From Oscillospiraceae bacterium (GTDB lineage Bacteria; Bacillota; Clostridia; Oscillospirales; Acutalibacteraceae), in the NCBI GenBank assembly GCA_015066635.1, contig SVOA01000001.1, positions 62,001 through 126,000 on the forward strand: a stretch of 64,000 nt of DNA, given 5' to 3'. Below, piece after piece: positions 46,522-55,872 of this stretch. Made by a program: the position numbers and the translations under genes. The notes under the pieces are model-generated. The model worked only from the letters and a program-made list of their open reading frames with translations. It searched no databases and was not told where the DNA came from. How positions within the stretch are numbered: the stretch's first letter is position 1; each line of letters opens with the position of its first letter.

Positions 46522-46719
46522 ATGGATGTCCGTGTCGGAGATATTCTCACAATGAAAAAAAATCATCCCTGCGGAAGCAGCGAAATGGAAGTGCTCCGCT
46601 CGGGTATGGACTTTCGTCTCAGATGCGTCGGCTGCGGCAGAGAGATTATGGTCCCGAGAGTCAAGATAGAAAAAAACATTAAGAAAATCAGCCGTAAGGA
46701 ATCAGAAGATGACAGATAA
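46522..46719 (+). CDS. DUF951 small protein
   Basis: A 65-residue DUF951-family protein. It begins [19 protein letters not shown] and has a paired-cysteine motif (CVGCG) typical of a metal or RNA-binding site. The family's function is unknown, but it lies widely in Firmicutes next to genes for translation or chromosome segregation. The GGAGGG before the ATG at 46522 decides the start over an in-frame ATG 21 nt earlier. It overlaps prfA by 11 bases. Confidence 0.85.
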   Translation: MDVRVGDILTMKKNHPCGSSEMEVLRSGMDFRLRCVGCGREIMVPRVKIEKNIKKISRKESEDDR

Positions 46720-47776
46720 ACTGAAGGGTATCGAGGAAAGATACGAAAAAATCAACGGGTTACTGTGTTCTCCCGAGGTTATCAACGACCAGAAGGAATA
46801 CGCCTCGCTTATGAAGGAGCAGAAAAATCTTGCTCCCGTAGTCGAGAAATACCGTGAATACAGAAAATACGAGGACACTCTCAACGAGTCAAAGGAATTG
46901 CTTGACGGCGGCGGACTCGACAGAGATTTCAAACAGCTCGTGCTTGAGGAAGCCGAGGAGGCAAAGGAAAATCTCGAGAGAGTTTCAGAGGAGCTTAAAA
47001 TACTGCTTCTGCCCAAGGACCCCAACGACGACAGAAACGTCATAGTCGAAATAAGAGGCGGCGCAGGCGGAGAGGAAGCGGCGCTGTTTGCCGCCGAGCT
47101 TTTCAGAATGTACTCAATGTATGCCGAAAGAAAAGGCTTCAAAACGGAGATACTCAGCGAAAATGCCACCGAACTCGGCGGATACAAGGAAATCAGCTTT
47201 TCCGTTGAGGGCGAGGGAGCATATTCACGCTTTAAATTCGAGAGCGGCGTGCACCGTGTTCAGAGAGTTCCCGAGACCGAGAGTCAGGGCAGAATTCAGA
47301 CCTCCACGGTTACGGTTGCCGTACTGCCCGAGGCCGACGAGGTTGATCTGGAACTGAACCCTGCAGACTTGCAGATAGATGTTTTCCGTTCCTCCGGCGC
47401 AGGCGGTCAGAAGGTCAACAAGACCTCCTCCGCTATCAGAATTACCCATATCCCTACGGGTATGGTGGTCGAGTGTCAGGACGAGAGAAGCCAGTATAAA
47501 AATAAGGATAAGGCGTTAAAGGTTCTGCGCTCAAGACTGCTTGAAATCGAGCAGGCAAAGCAGAACGCCGAAATTGCAGGCGCAAGGCGCGCGCAGGTCG
47601 GCACGGGCGACAGAAGCGAGAGAATCCGCACCTACAACTTCCCTCAGGGCAGGGTTTCCGACCACAGAATCGGACTGACGCTATATAAAATCGAAGCAAT
47701 TATGAACGGAGATATAGACGAAATAATTGACGCTCTCATCACCGCCGATACGGCTGCGAAACTGAAAGAGGAATAA
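46709..47776 (+). CDS. prfA: Peptide chain release factor 1
   Basis: RF1, 355 residues, ends translation at UAA and UAG. The GGQ catalytic motif is in [12 protein letters not shown] (about residue 228), and the decoding-loop region lies near [13 protein letters not shown]. It overlaps the end of DUF951 and is followed by a membrane protein after 2 bp. The pattern prfA, then ywlC, is widespread in Firmicutes. Confidence 0.97.
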   Translation: MTDKLKGIEERYEKINGLLCSPEVINDQKEYASLMKEQKNLAPVVEKYREYRKYEDTLNESKELLDGGGLDRDFKQLVLEEAEEAKENLERVSEELKILLLPKDPNDDRNVIVEIRGGAGGEEAALFAAELFRMYSMYAERKGFKTEILSENATELGGYKEISFSVEGEGAYSRFKFESGVHRVQRVPETESQGRIQTSTVTVAVLPEADEVDLELNPADLQIDVFRSSGAGGQKVNKTSSAIRITHIPTGMVVECQDERSQYKNKDKALKVLRSRLLEIEQAKQNAEIAGARRAQVGTGDRSERIRTYNFPQGRVSDHRIGLTLYKIEAIMNGDIDEIIDALITADTAAKLKEE

Positions 47777-47778
47777 TT

Positions 47779-48639
47779 ATGAATTTAAAACTCACTCCAC
47801 TCAAACGCTTTATAATCAGGAACCATTCCGTTTTGAGCATAGTGTTCGTCATTGTTGCCGTTATTCTGATACACAGTATGTTCATTACCCTGAATATGCC
47901 TATGTGGGCGCTGTTTCTGATAGACTTTACGGTATGCTTTCCGATATGTGTTTATATTGAAACTCTCGGAACGCTTATGCTCCGTAAAATTGAGACCTAT
48001 CTCAATAACGAGCTTGACCTGTACGGTACGGTTAAGGCCGCCGACAGTTTTCTTGAGATTTTAAAGCCGAATCAGTACGACTATATCGGCACCGCGCAGT
48101 ATATAAAGGCCGTTGCGCTCTACGATATGGGCGAAACGGGAGAGGCGGAAAAGCTCGCGCTTGACTTCACACGCGAAGCAGAAAAAAGAGGCAAGGCAAA
48201 ATTTCAGTGCTTTGAAATGCACGGCTTCCTTACAAGTATTTACCTGCGCAAGCACGATTTTGACGAGTATTCAAAACAGCTCGGTCTTGCCGAGAGCAGT
48301 CTTAAAAAATGCAAAAGCATCTACCGCAAACTTGCGGAAAAGAATAAGCTTATGCTTACTTTAAGACGTAATTTAAAGCTTTATAACGCCGAGGAATACG
48401 ACGAAAAATTTGAAAAATGGCTGACCGACTCCCTTGTCAAGGGTCCCGACGGAAAGCCGTATAAAACCGAGCCCAATAAGCTTTACAGGGCGTCCGTATA
48501 TTCAAAGCTGTTCGAGTATTTCAAAACCCTCGGTATTAAGGACAGACAGCTGGAATATGCCGAAAAGATAACAGAAATCTGCAACGAGCAGTTCAAGATT
48601 TACCGAGACGCAAAGGAATTACTTGAAAATGCAAACTGA
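47779..48639 (+). CDS. Membrane protein with TPR-like cytosolic domain
   Basis: A 286-residue protein that I do not recognise. It has two membrane helices (residues about 15-40 and 42-64), then a helical domain of about 210 residues with repeat-like helix pairs (TAQYIKAVALYDMGETGEAEKLALDF, EYSKQLGLAESSLKKC, ASVYSKLFEYFKTLG) that resemble tetratricopeptide repeats. It may hold a partner at the membrane. It lies between prfA and ywlC and overlaps the latter. Confidence 0.5.
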   Translation: MNLKLTPLKRFIIRNHSVLSIVFVIVAVILIHSMFITLNMPMWALFLIDFTVCFPICVYIETLGTLMLRKIETYLNNELDLYGTVKAADSFLEILKPNQYDYIGTAQYIKAVALYDMGETGEAEKLALDFTREAEKRGKAKFQCFEMHGFLTSIYLRKHDFDEYSKQLGLAESSLKKCKSIYRKLAEKNKLMLTLRRNLKLYNAEEYDEKFEKWLTDSLVKGPDGKPYKTEPNKLYRASVYSKLFEYFKTLGIKDRQLEYAEKITEICNEQFKIYRDAKELLENAN

Positions 48640-49642
48640 AATACTTGATTTTTTCAATCAAAAAGACGCCGCGCTGACAAAGGCGGCCGAGCTTATAAAA
48701 AACGGCGAGGTTGTGGCAATTCCGACCGAAACGGTTTACGGACTTGCGGCAAATGCGCTCAACGCGGAAGCCGTAAAAAAGATTTATCTTGCAAAGGGCA
48801 GACCGTCCGATAATCCGCTGATAGTACATATCGGCGACTTTTCCGAGCTCGAGCCCCTTGTTGCCGAAATTCCCGAAAAGGTTAAAAAAATGGCGGCAGA
48901 ATTCTGGCCCGGTCCCCTTACAATGATAATGAAAAAAAGCAGCGTCATTCCCGATATTACCTCGGGCGGACTTGACACGGTTGCGGTGCGTATGCCCGAG
49001 AGCGAAGCGGCACGCGCAATAATAAGTGCGGCGGGAGTTCCCCTTGCGGCGCCGAGCGCAAATCTTTCAGGCAGTCCGAGCCCTACCAATGCAAAATACG
49101 TTTTTGACGATATGAACGGCAGAATTCCGCTTATTATTGACGCGGGTCCCTGCAAAATCGGGGTTGAGTCAACCGTTATATCCTTTGCCTGCGAGCCACC
49201 CCGTCTGTTAAGACCGGGCGGAATTACTCCCGAGCAAATAATCGAACTGACAGGCGATATCGAGATAGACGGCGCGGTTCTCAACCGGCTTGCAGACACA
49301 GAGAAAGCGGCGTCTCCGGGTATGAAATACAAGCACTATTCCCCGCGTGCCGAAATAACCGTAGTTAAAGGCAGTTTTGAAGCTTTTTATAACTTCGTTA
49401 AGGATAAAGATTGCTTTGTGCTTTGCTTTGACGGGGAGGAAGGACATTTCAGAAACGCCCTTACATACGGAAGGGAAAACGACTCCGCTTCTCAGGCAAA
49501 AAGACTTTTTGACGCCCTGCGCGAGCTTGACGAAAAAGGCGCAAAGACCGTCTATGCGAGATGTCCCGACATAAGCGGAGTAGGACTTGCGGTGTATAAC
49601 CGCCTTATCCGCTCGGCAGGGTTTAACATAATTGAGGTTTAA
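48629..49642 (+). CDS. ywlC: L-threonylcarbamoyladenylate synthase, Sua5 type
   Basis: Makes threonylcarbamoyl-AMP from threonine, bicarbonate and ATP for tRNA t6A37. The YrdC domain shows IPTETVYGLAANAL, the KGRPSDNPLIVHI motif and SANLSGSPSPT; the C-terminal 130 residues are the Sua5 domain, making 337 residues. The ATG at 48629 was preferred to the TTG two codons earlier because its ribosome-binding site is better spaced. It overlaps the end of the preceding gene. Confidence 0.93.
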   Translation: MQTEILDFFNQKDAALTKAAELIKNGEVVAIPTETVYGLAANALNAEAVKKIYLAKGRPSDNPLIVHIGDFSELEPLVAEIPEKVKKMAAEFWPGPLTMIMKKSSVIPDITSGGLDTVAVRMPESEAARAIISAAGVPLAAPSANLSGSPSPTNAKYVFDDMNGRIPLIIDAGPCKIGVESTVISFACEPPRLLRPGGITPEQIIELTGDIEIDGAVLNRLADTEKAASPGMKYKHYSPRAEITVVKGSFEAFYNFVKDKDCFVLCFDGEEGHFRNALTYGRENDSASQAKRLFDALRELDEKGAKTVYARCPDISGVGLAVYNRLIRSAGFNIIEV

Positions 49643-49648
49643 AAAAAT

Positions 49649-50233
49649 ATGAGAATTATCGGAATTACGGGAAAAACGGGAGCGGGTAAAACGGCTGTCT
49701 GCGAAAAGCTGTGCGAACACGGTTTCTTTCATCTTGACGCAGATAAGGTTGCAAAGGAAGTTCTCGCCGAAAGCCCTTCCGTCATAAAAAAACTGTGCGC
49801 CGAATTCGGAGACGGCATTTTAAACGGCGACGGCACGCTCAATTCAAAGGAACTTTCCGCCGCCGCTTTCAGAACGAAGAAAACCGCGGAAAGACTTGAC
49901 GATATTGTTTATCCCGCAGTTGTTAAGGAAATCAAAAAAATTGTAAAAGAAAAGTCGGCAGAGAACTTTTCGGGCATAATAATAGACGCTATCGGACTCT
50001 TTGAAAGCGGCGCTGACAAATTATGCGATTTTACCGTAACCGTAACTGCCGACGAGAAAACAAGACTCAAAAGAATTACCGCGCGCGACGCTCTGAGCAA
50101 AGAGGACGCGCTTAAACGCATCCGTGCGCAGAAGGACGACGGCTTCTTTGCCGAAAGGTCCGACCTTGTCCTTGAAAACAACGGAAAAAATGACCTTGAC
50201 ACGCTTGTAAAAAAGGTATTAAATTATGAGTAG
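49649..50233 (+). CDS. coaE: Dephospho-CoA kinase
   Basis: Last step of coenzyme A synthesis, 194 residues. The P-loop is GITGKTGAGKTAV, then LDADKVAKEV, and the C-terminal RITARDALSKEDALKRI helix and LENNG segment. It follows ywlC by 6 bp and overlaps the transglycosylase gene by 8 bases. Confidence 0.95.
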   Translation: MRIIGITGKTGAGKTAVCEKLCEHGFFHLDADKVAKEVLAESPSVIKKLCAEFGDGILNGDGTLNSKELSAAAFRTKKTAERLDDIVYPAVVKEIKKIVKEKSAENFSGIIIDAIGLFESGADKLCDFTVTVTADEKTRLKRITARDALSKEDALKRIRAQKDDGFFAERSDLVLENNGKNDLDTLVKKVLNYE

Positions 50234-50834
50234 GAAAAAAAGCAGAAAGCAGAAAAAGCGCATTTCTCCGCTGAAGGTTTTTGTGTGCGTATTCTTTATT
50301 GCGATGGCGCTGATTATTGTTACCGCGCTTGTAAACGATAAGATTTCAGGCAAACTTTATCCGCTGAAATACAGTAATTATGTTGAGAAATACGCCGCCG
50401 AATACGGTGTTCCCGAAGACTTGATATATGCGACAATTTCGGTTGAGAGCAGCTTTGACGAGAACGCCGTTTCACACGCAGGCGCAGTGGGGCTGACACA
50501 GATAATGCCGGACACTCTTGCGTGGCTCCAGACAAAAACGGGGGAAAACTATACCGAGGAAGATTTAAAAAATCCCGAAATTTCGATTAAATACTGCGCT
50601 CTGTTTTACTCGGTACTGCTTGAAAAGTACGGAACGCTCGACGAAGCGATATGCGCCTACCACGCGGGAATAAATCAGGTTGCCGTCTGGCTGCGCAACC
50701 CCGAGTATTCCTCGGACGGCAAAACGCTCGACAAAATCCCCTCGCGCACAACCGCGCACTATCTGAATAAGGTTATAAAAACAAAAGAAATATATAACAA
50801 TCTTTATGAAAAGGAGTTAAATAATCATGGCTAA
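50226..50834 (+). CDS. Membrane-anchored lytic transglycosylase (SLT domain)
   Basis: A 202-residue protein with one N-terminal membrane anchor (VFVCVFFIAMALIIVTALV) and an extracellular SLT transglycosylase domain. The catalytic glutamate lies in ISVESSFD, followed by SHAGAVGLTQIMPDT and the AYHAGINQV segment. It cleaves peptidoglycan glycan strands outside the membrane. It overlaps coaE and the M18 aminopeptidase gene by 8 bases each. Confidence 0.93.
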   Translation: MSRKKSRKQKKRISPLKVFVCVFFIAMALIIVTALVNDKISGKLYPLKYSNYVEKYAAEYGVPEDLIYATISVESSFDENAVSHAGAVGLTQIMPDTLAWLQTKTGENYTEEDLKNPEISIKYCALFYSVLLEKYGTLDEAICAYHAGINQVAVWLRNPEYSSDGKTLDKIPSRTTAHYLNKVIKTKEIYNNLYEKELNNHG

Positions 50835-52233
50835 CGAAGTATCAAAGTCAGACAAACTCAAGGAAAAGCTCTTCTATAATCAGAAGCACGCCGCCGAGCT
50901 TACAAGCGATAAGGAAATCAAGCTCTGCGACAGCTTCTGCGAAGGATATAAGGATTTCCTTGACGCTTCAAAAACAGAGAGGGAAGCGGTAAAGTTTATT
51001 CAGAAAAGAGCCGAAAAACTCGGCTATAAGGAATTCAACCGCGACAAAAAATACAAAGCGGGCGACAAAATCTTCTATAACAACAGAGGCAAGTCAATTA
51101 TCCTTGCGGTTATCGGTAAAAAGGACCTTAAAAAAGGCATCAGACTTTCCGCGGCTCACATTGACTCTCCCCGTCTTGACTTAAAGCAGAACCCTCTTTA
51201 CGAGGACAGCGAAATCGCTTTCTTCAAGACTCATTACTACGGCGGAATCAAAAAATATCAGTGGACGGCTATTCCGCTCGCACTTCACGGCGTTGTTGTT
51301 AAGAACGACGGCACAAAGGCCGAAATCAGCATAGGTGAAAAGGATGACGAGCCCAAATTCGTTATTACCGACCTTCTCCCCCATCTTGCCGCAGAGCAGA
51401 TGAAGCGTTCTCTGTCCGAGGGCGTTAAGGGCGAGGAACTCAACATCCTTATCGGCTCGCGTCCTTTCAGCAAGGATGAAGCAAGCGAAAAAGTCAAGCT
51501 CAATATTATGAATATGCTTAACAAAAAATACGGCATAGTTGAGAGCGATTTTCTCTCGGCAGAGCTTGAAATCGTCCCCGCCTTCAAGGCCTCCGATATC
51601 GGCTTTGACAGAAGTATGGTCGGTTCCTACGGTCAGGACGACAGAGTTTGCGCATACACCTCTGCAGAGGCAATTTTCAGCGTTGACAAGCCCGAATACA
51701 CATCTGTTGCAATTCTTACCGACAAGGAAGAAATCGGCTCAGAGGGCAACACGGGACTTAATTCCTCATACTTCAAATATTTTATCGCCGACCTTGCATG
51801 GACGCAGGGAATCAACTATCACACCGTACTTTCAAACACCGAATGTCTGTCGGCTGACGTCAATGCGGCGTTTGACCCGACTTTCCCCGACGTTTCCGAG
51901 AGAAAGAACGCCTCATACATCAACAAGGGCGTTGTAGTTACCAAATACACGGGCGCAAGAGGCAAGAGCGGTACGTCTGACGCATCGGCAGAGTTTATGG
52001 GCAAAGTCAGAAGACTGCTTGACGGCGAAAAAATTGTCTGGCAGACGGGCGAACTCGGTAAGGTTGACGCAGGCGGCGGCGGAACCGTTGCTATGTACCT
52101 CGCTTCGCTTGATATCGACGTAATCGACGTCGGAGTTCCCGTACTCTCAATGCACGCACCCTTTGAAGTAGTTTCCAAGCTCGACGTCTATATGGCATAC
52201 AGAGCGTTCAAGGTATTCTTTGAGGATAAATAA
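50827..52233 (+). CDS. M18 family aminopeptidase
   Basis: A 468-residue aminopeptidase I-type zinc exopeptidase. Metal motifs are AAHIDSPRLDL (histidine), SYGQDDRV (bridging aspartate), TDKEEIGSEGNTG (catalytic and metal glutamates) and the C-terminal MHAPFEVVSKLD (histidine). It probably recycles peptides in the cytosol. It ends the operon and is followed by a bidirectional terminator. Confidence 0.95.
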   Translation: MANEVSKSDKLKEKLFYNQKHAAELTSDKEIKLCDSFCEGYKDFLDASKTEREAVKFIQKRAEKLGYKEFNRDKKYKAGDKIFYNNRGKSIILAVIGKKDLKKGIRLSAAHIDSPRLDLKQNPLYEDSEIAFFKTHYYGGIKKYQWTAIPLALHGVVVKNDGTKAEISIGEKDDEPKFVITDLLPHLAAEQMKRSLSEGVKGEELNILIGSRPFSKDEASEKVKLNIMNMLNKKYGIVESDFLSAELEIVPAFKASDIGFDRSMVGSYGQDDRVCAYTSAEAIFSVDKPEYTSVAILTDKEEIGSEGNTGLNSSYFKYFIADLAWTQGINYHTVLSNTECLSADVNAAFDPTFPDVSERKNASYINKGVVVTKYTGARGKSGTSDASAEFMGKVRRLLDGEKIVWQTGELGKVDAGGGGTVAMYLASLDIDVIDVGVPVLSMHAPFEVVSKLDVYMAYRAFKVFFEDK

Positions 52234-52244
52234 ACTATTGCAAA

Positions 52245-52277
52245 TAAAAAAGACAGGTCAACGACCTGTCTTTTTTT
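52245..52277. terminator. Bidirectional terminator after the aminopeptidase gene
   Basis: AGACAGGTC and GACCTGTCT form a 9-bp stem with a three-base loop, A-rich before and TTTTTTTATT after. It ends the prfA operon and the convergent sortase operon. Confidence 0.9.
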
Positions 52278-52287
52278 ATTATTTAAT

Positions 52288-53151
52288 TCATCTGTTGTTT
52301 TCAACGGCCTTTTTTCTTATGAGCGCAAGTATTGCCGTAATGACCGCCGTTATTACGGCAGCGGCTATAAACGCGGTTAAAACTGCGTTAATAAAGCCCG
52401 AAACAAAACCGTAAAGCGAGGCGTTTGCAACATTTACCTTACTTCCGACTCCCATAATAAGGGCTGCCGCGGGACCTGTAAGCAGCATAAGCGCCGCGCC
52501 CGAAAAGGCATAGATGTAATAGCGCAGATAATTCTTTGCCTTGTTAAACGAAAGGCGGATAACAGTAACCGTCAGCAGGGCAAAAACAGCCATACCGATA
52601 AGCGCCTTATTCAAAAGAGACATATATCTTGCGAGCATTCCCGACGCCGTCCTAAAGTAAGACGCATTAAAGAAACCGACATAGGCCTTGTATATGTCGC
52701 CCATTTCAACGGACATCTTCTCAAGATTCTCTATAAGCGAATCGTTGAGCGTATAGTTGTTTTCCTCGGCATATTTTTTGAGCGCCTCAAGAAGCTCTCC
52801 TTCAAGCGCCGAGGTGTCAGCTTCCTCGTCAACCGTGCCCTTATAGAAGTTTTTGAGAGAATCGGATGTGAACTCCGTAATCTGAGACGGGGTAATTATA
52901 GTTTCAAACACTCCGTCAAAGAAGCTCTCGTTGACATTACACGCGCTTCCGTAGGAAATAAAATGGTTTTTCAGCTCCGCGTGAAGCGAGTCGGAATATC
53001 CCGATTTTTCTATTATCTTAACGGCAAATTTCGGATTAAGCGCCGTAAGTTTTACCGTTCCGAGTACACAGATAAGCGTAAGCGCAAGCGACATAAGGAA
53101 CGCCGTTACGCCGCAGAGTACGGAGCGGAATCTCTTTGCAGTCTTTGTCAT
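52288..53151 (-). CDS. Membrane protein of the sortase operon
   Basis: A 287-residue protein of unknown family. One N-terminal membrane helix (residues about 13-35) is followed by an extracellular helical domain of about 150 residues (36-185), then three more helices (about 190-210, 215-240, 250-278) with a basic end. It starts 12 bp after the sortase gene and shares its promoter, so it may help display the sortase substrate or handle its processing. That role is inferred from position only. Confidence 0.55.
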   Translation of the reverse strand: MTKTAKRFRSVLCGVTAFLMSLALTLICVLGTVKLTALNPKFAVKIIEKSGYSDSLHAELKNHFISYGSACNVNESFFDGVFETIITPSQITEFTSDSLKNFYKGTVDEEADTSALEGELLEALKKYAEENNYTLNDSLIENLEKMSVEMGDIYKAYVGFFNASYFRTASGMLARYMSLLNKALIGMAVFALLTVTVIRLSFNKAKNYLRYYIYAFSGAALMLLTGPAAALIMGVGSKVNVANASLYGFVSGFINAVLTAFIAAAVITAVITAILALIRKKAVENNR

Positions 53152-53163
53152 AACTCCGCCTCC

Positions 53164-53865
53164 TTACTCGTACATATTGACCTGCGGTCCCGAAACAAAC
53201 TCGCAAAAGACAAAGTATCTCTCGGGTGTCGAGGCGAGCGTGTCAATGGGATAGCAGGTGTAGAGAATCAGTATTTCCTCGTTGCCGTTAAGCTCGTCGG
53301 CATACTGACTTCTGTTATTCGGGTCGTTCAGGTTTACAATTCTCTGATCGTAAACTCTGTAAACATAAGAACCGTAGTTGGTCTCTATATTTACAAGGTC
53401 GCCGTTCTGCGCCTGCGGAAGCGTATGGAAATAAGTATTGTTGTGCGCAGCTACCAATATGCCCCTGCCGCATCCCGGGATATGGCTGAAAATCGACATA
53501 CAGGCACCCTTTCTGAGCAGGTCGCTGTCGTCGCCGAAGATAAGGTCGCAGTCTATATCGGTACCGCCGACCTTTATCGTGCCGAAAATATCGCCCCAGG
53601 ACGGGACCTCAAAATCGTCATAATTAAGATAACCGTCATGAATTCCGGTTGAACCACTGAAAATACTGTTCGTCCTTGTTTCGCCAATGGTATTTGCATT
53701 AGCGTTTGAGAACGCTATGCCGTAAACAGAAGCAAGGGGTTTGATAATCGGGGTAAGACATACGAAGAACAGTATGTATCCGCACAGTAAAAAAACTATC
53801 GGAAGAAGTATAAAACCCTTCCGATAGCCCTTCTTACTCCGATTTTTTTCGGAATTAGTCTTCAT
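53164..53865 (-). CDS. Sortase transpeptidase
   Basis: A 233-residue sortase with one N-terminal membrane anchor (FILLPIVFLLCGYILFFV). The active-site residues are all there: histidine in VAAHNNTYF (His141), cysteine in ILYTCYP (Cys204, the TLxTC-type motif) and arginine in TPERYF (Arg216). Class assignment (A, D or E) is not certain from sequence alone. It overlaps the substrate gene by 11 bases, so it is most probably dedicated to that protein. Confidence 0.9.
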   Translation of the reverse strand: MKTNSEKNRSKKGYRKGFILLPIVFLLCGYILFFVCLTPIIKPLASVYGIAFSNANANTIGETRTNSIFSGSTGIHDGYLNYDDFEVPSWGDIFGTIKVGGTDIDCDLIFGDDSDLLRKGACMSIFSHIPGCGRGILVAAHNNTYFHTLPQAQNGDLVNIETNYGSYVYRVYDQRIVNLNDPNNRSQYADELNGNEEILILYTCYPIDTLASTPERYFVFCEFVSGPQVNMYE

Positions 53866-54448
53866 CTGATTCCTTGCGGAATTTCTTAGCTGCTACGCCT
53901 GTTGCTGCAAGAACTGCAACTGCACATGCGCCGCAAACAACTGCTGCTGTGTAATCAGCGCCTGTCTTAGCGATCGGGCCATTCTTTACGATAGCAGGAT
54001 GTACCTTAGCGATTACATTGCCATCGGGATCAGCGATGATAAGAAGACCGTGGTCGGCATCTGTAAGACTGCCCTGTGTTGAAACAGTATAACCAAGCAC
54101 TGCGATAGCTCTTTTGCCGTAGTTAAGGAGTGTCTGGGTTGAACCAGTCTTTGTGATGTCTTCAATTTCGGTAAGGTTCTTTGACTTACAGAAAGCAAGA
54201 CCTTCGTCAAGAATGCTCTTGATCTCTTTGTACTGTGCTTCAGTCATATCAACCTTAGCGAATACGTTCTCAAGAATTGTGAAATACTCCTGAGGAACGG
54301 TGATTGTAACGCCGTCAACAACGTATGCTGTCTTAACATACTCAATTGTCTTCTTCTCGAAATCATTGATTCCCGATGCTGCAAAAGCAGGGATCATAGA
54401 AACTGCGAGAAGGACAGCTACAACCATGAGGCATGCCAATTTTTTCAT
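53855..54448 (-). CDS. Secreted protein with C-terminal sortase-type sorting signal
   Basis: A 197-residue exported protein: a signal peptide cleaved after AFA (about residue 23), a 130-residue mature domain with no recognised family, and a C-terminal sorting signal made of IAKTG (residues 159-163), a hydrophobic helix (about 166-185) and a charged tail (KKFRKESDED). The motif is close to LAxTG rather than canonical LPxTG. The mature domain includes helical and beta segments; its function is unknown. It is the first gene of a three-gene operon with the sortase. Confidence 0.8.
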   Translation of the reverse strand: MKKLACLMVVAVLLAVSMIPAFAASGINDFEKKTIEYVKTAYVVDGVTITVPQEYFTILENVFAKVDMTEAQYKEIKSILDEGLAFCKSKNLTEIEDITKTGSTQTLLNYGKRAIAVLGYTVSTQGSLTDADHGLLIIADPDGNVIAKVHPAIVKNGPIAKTGADYTAAVVCGACAVAVLAATGVAAKKFRKESDED

Positions 54449-54527
54449 GTTAGGAACTCTCCCTTTAGAAAAATATTTTCGTACACTGAGCAGTGATAGC
54501 TATGATACTCAATGCAGAATTACAAGT

Positions 54528-54556
54528 ATTATAGCACACACTTTCAGTTTTGTAAA
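54528..54556 (-). promoter_or_regulatory. Promoter of the sortase operon
   Basis: TTTACA and perfect TATAAT with a 17-bp spacer on the minus strand, about 80 bp before the substrate gene. A leader of about 70 nt results. Confidence 0.8.
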
Positions 54557-54586
54557 CAAAAATTTCAAATTTAACAAAAATTAACA

Positions 54587-54618
54587 AAATACCGCCTTTT
54601 GTTAATAAGGCGGTATTT
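54587..54618 (-). terminator. Terminator of gap
   Basis: AAATACCGCCTT and AAGGCGGTATTT form a 12-bp stem with an eight-base loop, followed on the minus strand by TGTTAATTTTTG. Confidence 0.85.
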
Positions 54619-54640
54619 CATTTTGTATAAATTCAAGGAA

Positions 54641-55675
54641 TTATAACTCAGCAAAGTACTTGATAGTTCTTACCATCTGTGATGTGTAAGAATTCTCGTT
54701 GTCGTACCATGAAACAACCTGAACCTCATAAAGGTCATCGGCAATCTTTGATACCATTGTCTGAGTTGCGTCAAAGAGTGAACCGTATCTCATACCGATA
54801 ACGTCGGAAGAAACGATGGGTTCCTCATTGTAGCCGAAGCTCTCGGAAGCTGCTGCCTTCATAGCGGCGTTGATGCCTTCCTTGGTTACGTCTGCGCCCT
54901 TGACAACTGCTGTAAGAATGGTTGTTGAGCCGGTCGGTACGGGAACTCTCTGTGCAGAGCCGATAAGCTTGCCGTTGAGCTCGGGAATAACAAGACCGAT
55001 AGCCTTTGCAGCGCCTGTTGAGTTGGGAACGATGTTAGCAGCGCCTGCTCTTGCTCTTCTCATGTCGCCCTTTCTGTGAGGACCGTCAAGAATCATCTGG
55101 TCGCCTGTGTAAGCGTGAATTGTTGACATAATGCCCGACTGAATGGGAGCGTACTCGTTAAGAGCCTTAGCCATAGGAGCGAGACAGTTTGTTGTGCATG
55201 ATGCAGCAGAAATAATCTGGTCATCAGCAGTAAGAGTATTCTCGTTTACTGAATAAACGATAGTTTTGAGGTCATTGCCTGCGGGAGCAGAAATAACAAC
55301 CTTCTTTGCGCCTGCATTGATATGAGCCATTGACTTATCCTTTGAGCAGTAGAAACCTGTGCACTCGAGAACTACGTCAACGCCGATTTCTCCCCAGGGA
55401 AGCTGTGAAGCGTCAGCGACAGCGTAAATCTTGAGAGTCTTACCGTCAACTGTGATTGTGCCTGCTTCGTCATCGGCACTTACCGTATGAAGGTTCTCGC
55501 CGATTTTTCCGCAATATCCGCCCTGAGCCGTATCAAACTTTAAAAGGTTTGCAAGCATTGAGGGTTTTGTAAGGTCGTTGATAGCTACAACCTCGTAGCC
55601 TTCTGCGCCGAACATCTGTCTGAAAGCAAGACGTCCGATACGGCCGAAACCGTTAATAGCAACTTTTACTGACAT
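54641..55675 (-). CDS. gap: Glyceraldehyde-3-phosphate dehydrogenase
   Basis: NAD-dependent glycolytic GAPDH, 344 residues. The Rossmann start is [17 protein letters not shown], the catalytic cysteine is in [12 protein letters not shown] and the C-terminal [17 protein letters not shown] is typical. The ATG at 55675 follows GGAGG; a start at 55690 adds an unlikely MEVLH extension. The gene stands alone, with its own promoter and terminator, away from pgk and tpi. Confidence 0.97.
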   Translation of the reverse strand: MSVKVAINGFGRIGRLAFRQMFGAEGYEVVAINDLTKPSMLANLLKFDTAQGGYCGKIGENLHTVSADDEAGTITVDGKTLKIYAVADASQLPWGEIGVDVVLECTGFYCSKDKSMAHINAGAKKVVISAPAGNDLKTIVYSVNENTLTADDQIISAASCTTNCLAPMAKALNEYAPIQSGIMSTIHAYTGDQMILDGPHRKGDMRRARAGAANIVPNSTGAAKAIGLVIPELNGKLIGSAQRVPVPTGSTTILTAVVKGADVTKEGINAAMKAAASESFGYNEEPIVSSDVIGMRYGSLFDATQTMVSKIADDLYEVQVVSWYDNENSYTSQMVRTIKYFAEL

Positions 55676-55718
55676 GTGTAATACCTCCAAAAAATTGTTT
55701 TTATTTTTTTGCGATATT

Positions 55719-55747
55719 ATTTTATAACTATTTAATCAAATATGCAA
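55719..55747 (-). promoter_or_regulatory. Promoter of gap
   Basis: TTGCAT and TAAAAT are separated by 17 bp on the minus strand, 43 bp upstream of the start. A direct repeat (TGTCAAA twice, 55766-55783 area) lies upstream and could be an activator site. Confidence 0.5.
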
Positions 55748-55872
55748 GCAGTTTATTGTGTTATGTCAAAATTTTGTCAAACTGACTAAATTCTGTGTTT
55801 AATACGCGAAAAAGGATATACTATTCACAAATAATAATATAATGTAATATCTGTAAAACACGGGGTAATGAA

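Noticed and set aside
52963-53652. A 229-codon frame on the plus strand over the sortase gene
   Set aside because: It is a shadow of the sortase and membrane-protein genes, whose active-site motifs are clear on the other strand.
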